Shown: positions 59,844 to 64,000 of the stretch, piece by piece
Position numbering within the stretch: position 1 is the first letter of the stretch
How the letters are laid out: every line of letters starts with the position of its first letter
Source: Verrucomicrobiota bacterium
Lineage (GTDB): Bacteria; Verrucomicrobiota; Verrucomicrobiia; Verrucomicrobiales; Verrucomicrobiaceae
Length of the DNA stretch: 64,000 bases
Assembly (NCBI GenBank): GCA_009885695.1
Contig: VFKE01000056.1
Coordinates: 42,603 to 106,602 of the forward strand
Direction: 5' to 3'
Program-made: the position numbers and the translations under genes
Notes under the pieces: model-generated
The model's input: only the letters and a program-made list of their open reading frames with translations
Databases searched by the model: none
Told to the model about the DNA's origin: nothing

Positions 59844-60000
59844 GGTTTAAATAATTTCGTAACCGCGCTCGTAAGAACGCGGGAAATATGGAAGCTCTCC
59901 CCGCAGCCGCGAAGCAAAAACGCGGGCAGATTGGTAGCTTTGTAGCCATGCGATTTTGTCCCGCACTATCACGAGATGCGGCTACGCCATTCTTTTAAAT
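59844..60000. repeat. MITE-like repeat, copy 3 (diverged or rearranged)
   Basis: gtttaaataatttcgtaaccgcgctcg...cgcagccgcgaagcaaaaacgcggg...cccgcactatcacgagatgcggctacgc. Confidence 0.8.
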
Positions 60001-60411
60001 GCTCCAGTTGAAGATCCCCTGCAACTTGGGCCGCAGCACGACGGCGCTGGCCTCCAGACTTCGTCCGTTGGCTCGCCTGGTGAACGGCTTGATTGCTCCG
60101 CGTAGCTTCTTCTTGTTCTTGCGTCGAATGAACCGGTAACCAAGCGTAGCGAGACAGACAGCCACTTTGTCCCAAACTGATGCCGGCAAATGACACACAC
60201 CTTGCGGTTCGCCTTCATTCTGTTCTTCCAAGTCTTTCCCGAGCATCACACAACGTAATCTGCAAATTCGCCAGCCGACCGCCAGATTGGCACAAGTCTT
60301 GGATTTTTAGTGACAAATTGACCCTTTAATTCGCCATCAGCAGTATGTAATTGTCGTCTAGATAATGTATAATTCATTGTATACGAGTCATTTGTGATAC
60401 TGTTTATGTGA

Positions 60412-60428
60412 CTGGCACGGCTCTTGCA
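60412..60428 (+). promoter_or_regulatory. Predicted sigma-54 -24/-12 promoter upstream of dnaK
   Basis: ctggcacggctcttgca matches YTGGCACGNNNNTTGCW. Confidence 0.7.
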
Positions 60429-60480
60429 CTAATATGGGGCTCGCCTCATTCATAAGGAGTGGAGGCCTTAGACTAACTTT

Positions 60481-62418
60481 ATGAGCAAAATACTAGGCAT
60501 TGACCTCGGCACCACCAATTCCTGCATGGCCATTCTTGAAGGCAGCGAGCCCCAGGTGTTGGAGAACTCAGAAGGCGCACGCACGACACCCTCCGTGGTG
60601 GCCTTTACTAAAGCTGGCGAGCGTCTCGTCGGCCAGGCCGCCAAACGTCAGGCGGTCACCAACTCGCGCAACACCGTCTTCTCTGTGAAGCGCCTCATGG
60701 GCCGCAAGTTTTCTGAACTCACCGAGGCCGACAAACGCGTACCTTACAAGATCGTTGCCGCCTCCAATGGTGACGCCCATGTGGAAGTTGAGGCGGGTGG
60801 CGAGAAAAAAGTATATAGCCCGCAGGAAATTTCCGCCATGATCCTCGCGAAGCTCAAGGCTGACGCCGAGGCCCGCCTTGGTCAACCCATCACCGACGCC
60901 GTCATCACGGTGCCGGCCTATTTCAATGACTCACAGCGCAACGCCACCAAGGCGGCCGGCGAAATCGCCGGCCTCAACGTGCGCCGCATCATCAATGAGC
61001 CGACCGCGGCCTCGCTGGCCTATGGACTGGACAAGAAGAAAGACGAGAAGATCGCCGTGTATGACCTCGGCGGCGGCACCTTCGACATCAGTGTGCTCGA
61101 CATCGGCGACGGCGTCTTCGAAGTCATGGCCACGGATGGCGACACCCATCTCGGCGGCGACGACTGGGATAACACGCTCATCACCTGGATCGTTAACGAA
61201 TTCAAAACCGACACCGGCATTGATCTCAGCGGCCAGCCGGACGCGCTTCAGCGCATCAAGGAAGAAGCGGAAAAGGCCAAGATCGCGCTAAGTTCCTCGC
61301 AGAGCTACGACTTGAACCTGCCCTTCATCACGGCGGACCAGTCCGGGCCGAAGCATATCATGAAGACACTGACGCGGGCCAAGCTGGAGCAGCTTTGCGA
61401 CAGCCTCTTCGAGCGCACCATCAAGCCCGTCAAAGACTGTCTCGCTGCTTCCAAACTCGACGCCGCGAAGATCGATGAACTCGTGCTCGTGGGTGGCATG
61501 ACCCGCATGCCCCGCGTCATCGAGACTGCGCGCAAACTCGCGGGCAAGGATCCCCACCAAGGCGTGAATCCGGATGAAGTCGTCGCCATCGGCGCGGCCA
61601 TCCAAGGTGGCGTACTGCAAGGCAGCGTGAAGGACGTGCTCCTGCTCGACGTGACTCCGCTCACACTGGCCATCGAGACCGAAGGCGGCATCGCCACCGC
61701 GATGATCCCGCGCAACACCACCATCCCGAAGCGCCAGACGCAGACATTCTCCACTGCCTCGGACAACCAGCCCGGCGTCGAAGTCGTGGTCATCCAAGGT
61801 GAGCGTCCGCTGGCGCGCGCTGAAGGCAACAAAGTCCTCGGCACCTTCAAGCTCGACGGCATCCCGCCCATGCCTCGAGGCACAGCGCAGATCGAAGTCA
61901 CGTTCGACATCGATGCCAACGGCATCCTCCACGTCGCCGCCAAGGAAAAAACCACTGGCAAGGAAAGCAAAATTTCCATCGCTGGCAGCAGCGGCTTGAG
62001 CAAGGACGAGATCGAAAAAGCCAAGCGCGAAGCCGAACTGCACGCCGAGGAGGACAAGCAGCGCAAGGACGACGTCGAATCCAAAAACCAGGCCGAAACA
62101 GCGGTCTATCAAGTCGAGAAATCACTCAAAGATCTGGGCGACAAAGTCCCCGACGCCCAGAAGCAGCCGCTGCAAGATAAGATCGACGCGCTGAAGAAGG
62201 CCATCGCCGACAACGACCTCCCGGCCATGAAGTCTAAGCAGGAGGAGCTGCAGAAGCTCTTTGCCGAGAGTTATCAGCAAATGGCAGGAGCCGCCGGTGC
62301 TTCACCGGAGACGCAAACCACCAGCACGGGCGAAAATGGTCCTGCCGAACCCAAGCAGGACGAAGGCAAGGTGGTCGATGCCGACTTCGAGGTCGTCGAG
62401 AAGGACAAAAAAGCCTGA
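60481..62418 (+). CDS. dnaK: Chaperone DnaK
   Basis: [42 protein letters not shown]; full-length NBD, SBD and lid; C-terminal [15 protein letters not shown]. Confidence 0.99.
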   Translation: MSKILGIDLGTTNSCMAILEGSEPQVLENSEGARTTPSVVAFTKAGERLVGQAAKRQAVTNSRNTVFSVKRLMGRKFSELTEADKRVPYKIVAASNGDAHVEVEAGGEKKVYSPQEISAMILAKLKADAEARLGQPITDAVITVPAYFNDSQRNATKAAGEIAGLNVRRIINEPTAASLAYGLDKKKDEKIAVYDLGGGTFDISVLDIGDGVFEVMATDGDTHLGGDDWDNTLITWIVNEFKTDTGIDLSGQPDALQRIKEEAEKAKIALSSSQSYDLNLPFITADQSGPKHIMKTLTRAKLEQLCDSLFERTIKPVKDCLAASKLDAAKIDELVLVGGMTRMPRVIETARKLAGKDPHQGVNPDEVVAIGAAIQGGVLQGSVKDVLLLDVTPLTLAIETEGGIATAMIPRNTTIPKRQTQTFSTASDNQPGVEVVVIQGERPLARAEGNKVLGTFKLDGIPPMPRGTAQIEVTFDIDANGILHVAAKEKTTGKESKISIAGSSGLSKDEIEKAKREAELHAEEDKQRKDDVESKNQAETAVYQVEKSLKDLGDKVPDAQKQPLQDKIDALKKAIADNDLPAMKSKQEELQKLFAESYQQMAGAAGASPETQTTSTGENGPAEPKQDEGKVVDADFEVVEKDKKA

Positions 62419-62520
62419 CCCAAATTTCAATTCACCTCCACCAGTTCGCGCCATTCAAGCGGCACGGTCCGGTGGGGCGAACAAACCAAAACACAAAAAT
62501 AGAAAAGCACCCAGTATATC

Positions 62521-62817
62521 ATGGCTACTAAAATCACACCCCTCGGCCGCCGCGTCCTCGTGAAGCGCGTGGAATCCGAGGAAAAGACCGCCGGCGGAAT
62601 CTACCTGCCCGACACCGCCAAGGAAAAACCCACCGAAGCTGAAGTCCTCGCGCTTGGCACCGGCAAGGATGACGAAGGCAAGGACGTGAAGGATCTCTTC
62701 ACCGTCAAAAAAGGCGACAAGGTTCTCATCTCCAAATACGGCGGCACCGAAGTCAAGCTCAACGGCGACGACGTTCTCATCATCAACGAAACCGACATCC
62801 TCGGCATCGTTTCCTAA
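62521..62817 (+). CDS. groES: Co-chaperonin GroES
   Basis: [42 protein letters not shown]...[32 protein letters not shown]. Confidence 0.98.
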   Translation: MATKITPLGRRVLVKRVESEEKTAGGIYLPDTAKEKPTEAEVLALGTGKDDEGKDVKDLFTVKKGDKVLISKYGGTEVKLNGDDVLIINETDILGIVS

Positions 62818-62841
62818 TCAACCCCACTCAATCAAATATAG

Positions 62842-64000
<1,159 letters not shown>

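Noticed and set aside
59969-60249. Overlapping small minus-strand ORFs (75-84 aa) between the Lon-domain gene and dnaK
   Set aside because: Three frames overlap and no family is recognisable; the 3' end lies in MITE-like copy 3. Could be a decayed gene, but unsupported.
61288-62112. 274-aa and 259-aa minus-strand ORFs opposite dnaK
   Set aside because: Fully antisense to canonical dnaK; composition typical of complementary-strand translation.

Overview
The window is about 64 kb of GC-rich bacterial chromosome. I infer a Verrucomicrobia-like origin from DUF1800/DUF1501 pairs, a PSD1/DUF1553 planctomycete-type cytochrome protein, PEP-CTERM plus exosortase, FHA/Ser-Thr kinase genes and abundant short palindromic repeats. 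Housekeeping genes: yebC (partial), aguA, aguB, glyS, queG, leuS, glgB, dnaK, groES and groEL. I identified no tRNA, rRNA or CRISPR. Main observations: (1) a three-gene minus-strand cluster at 17.7-25.1 kb: an 1835-aa FHA / giant coiled-coil / GrpE-like fusion, a DnaK-like Hsp70 and a small protein that may be a degenerate J-like partner, a candidate undescribed chaperone/signalling system; (2) leuS carries an in-frame 654-bp insertion encoding a REP-associated tyrosine transposase (RAYT) domain, bounded by a perfect 28-nt inverted repeat, plus a second in-frame insertion of heptanucleotide repeats; (3) three dispersed repeat classes, some inside CDSs: short hairpins with 3-nt loops, 7-nt-period tandem repeats, and a three-copy ~135-bp MITE-like element; (4) an apparently perfect sigma-54 -24/-12 promoter before dnaK; (5) a predicted pseudokinase with HRD->HCN and DFG->DPV; (6) an abrupt switch at ~63.9 kb from plus-strand groEL to an inverted fragment of a different groEL, possibly a misassembly. 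All calls are by reading; no searches were run.
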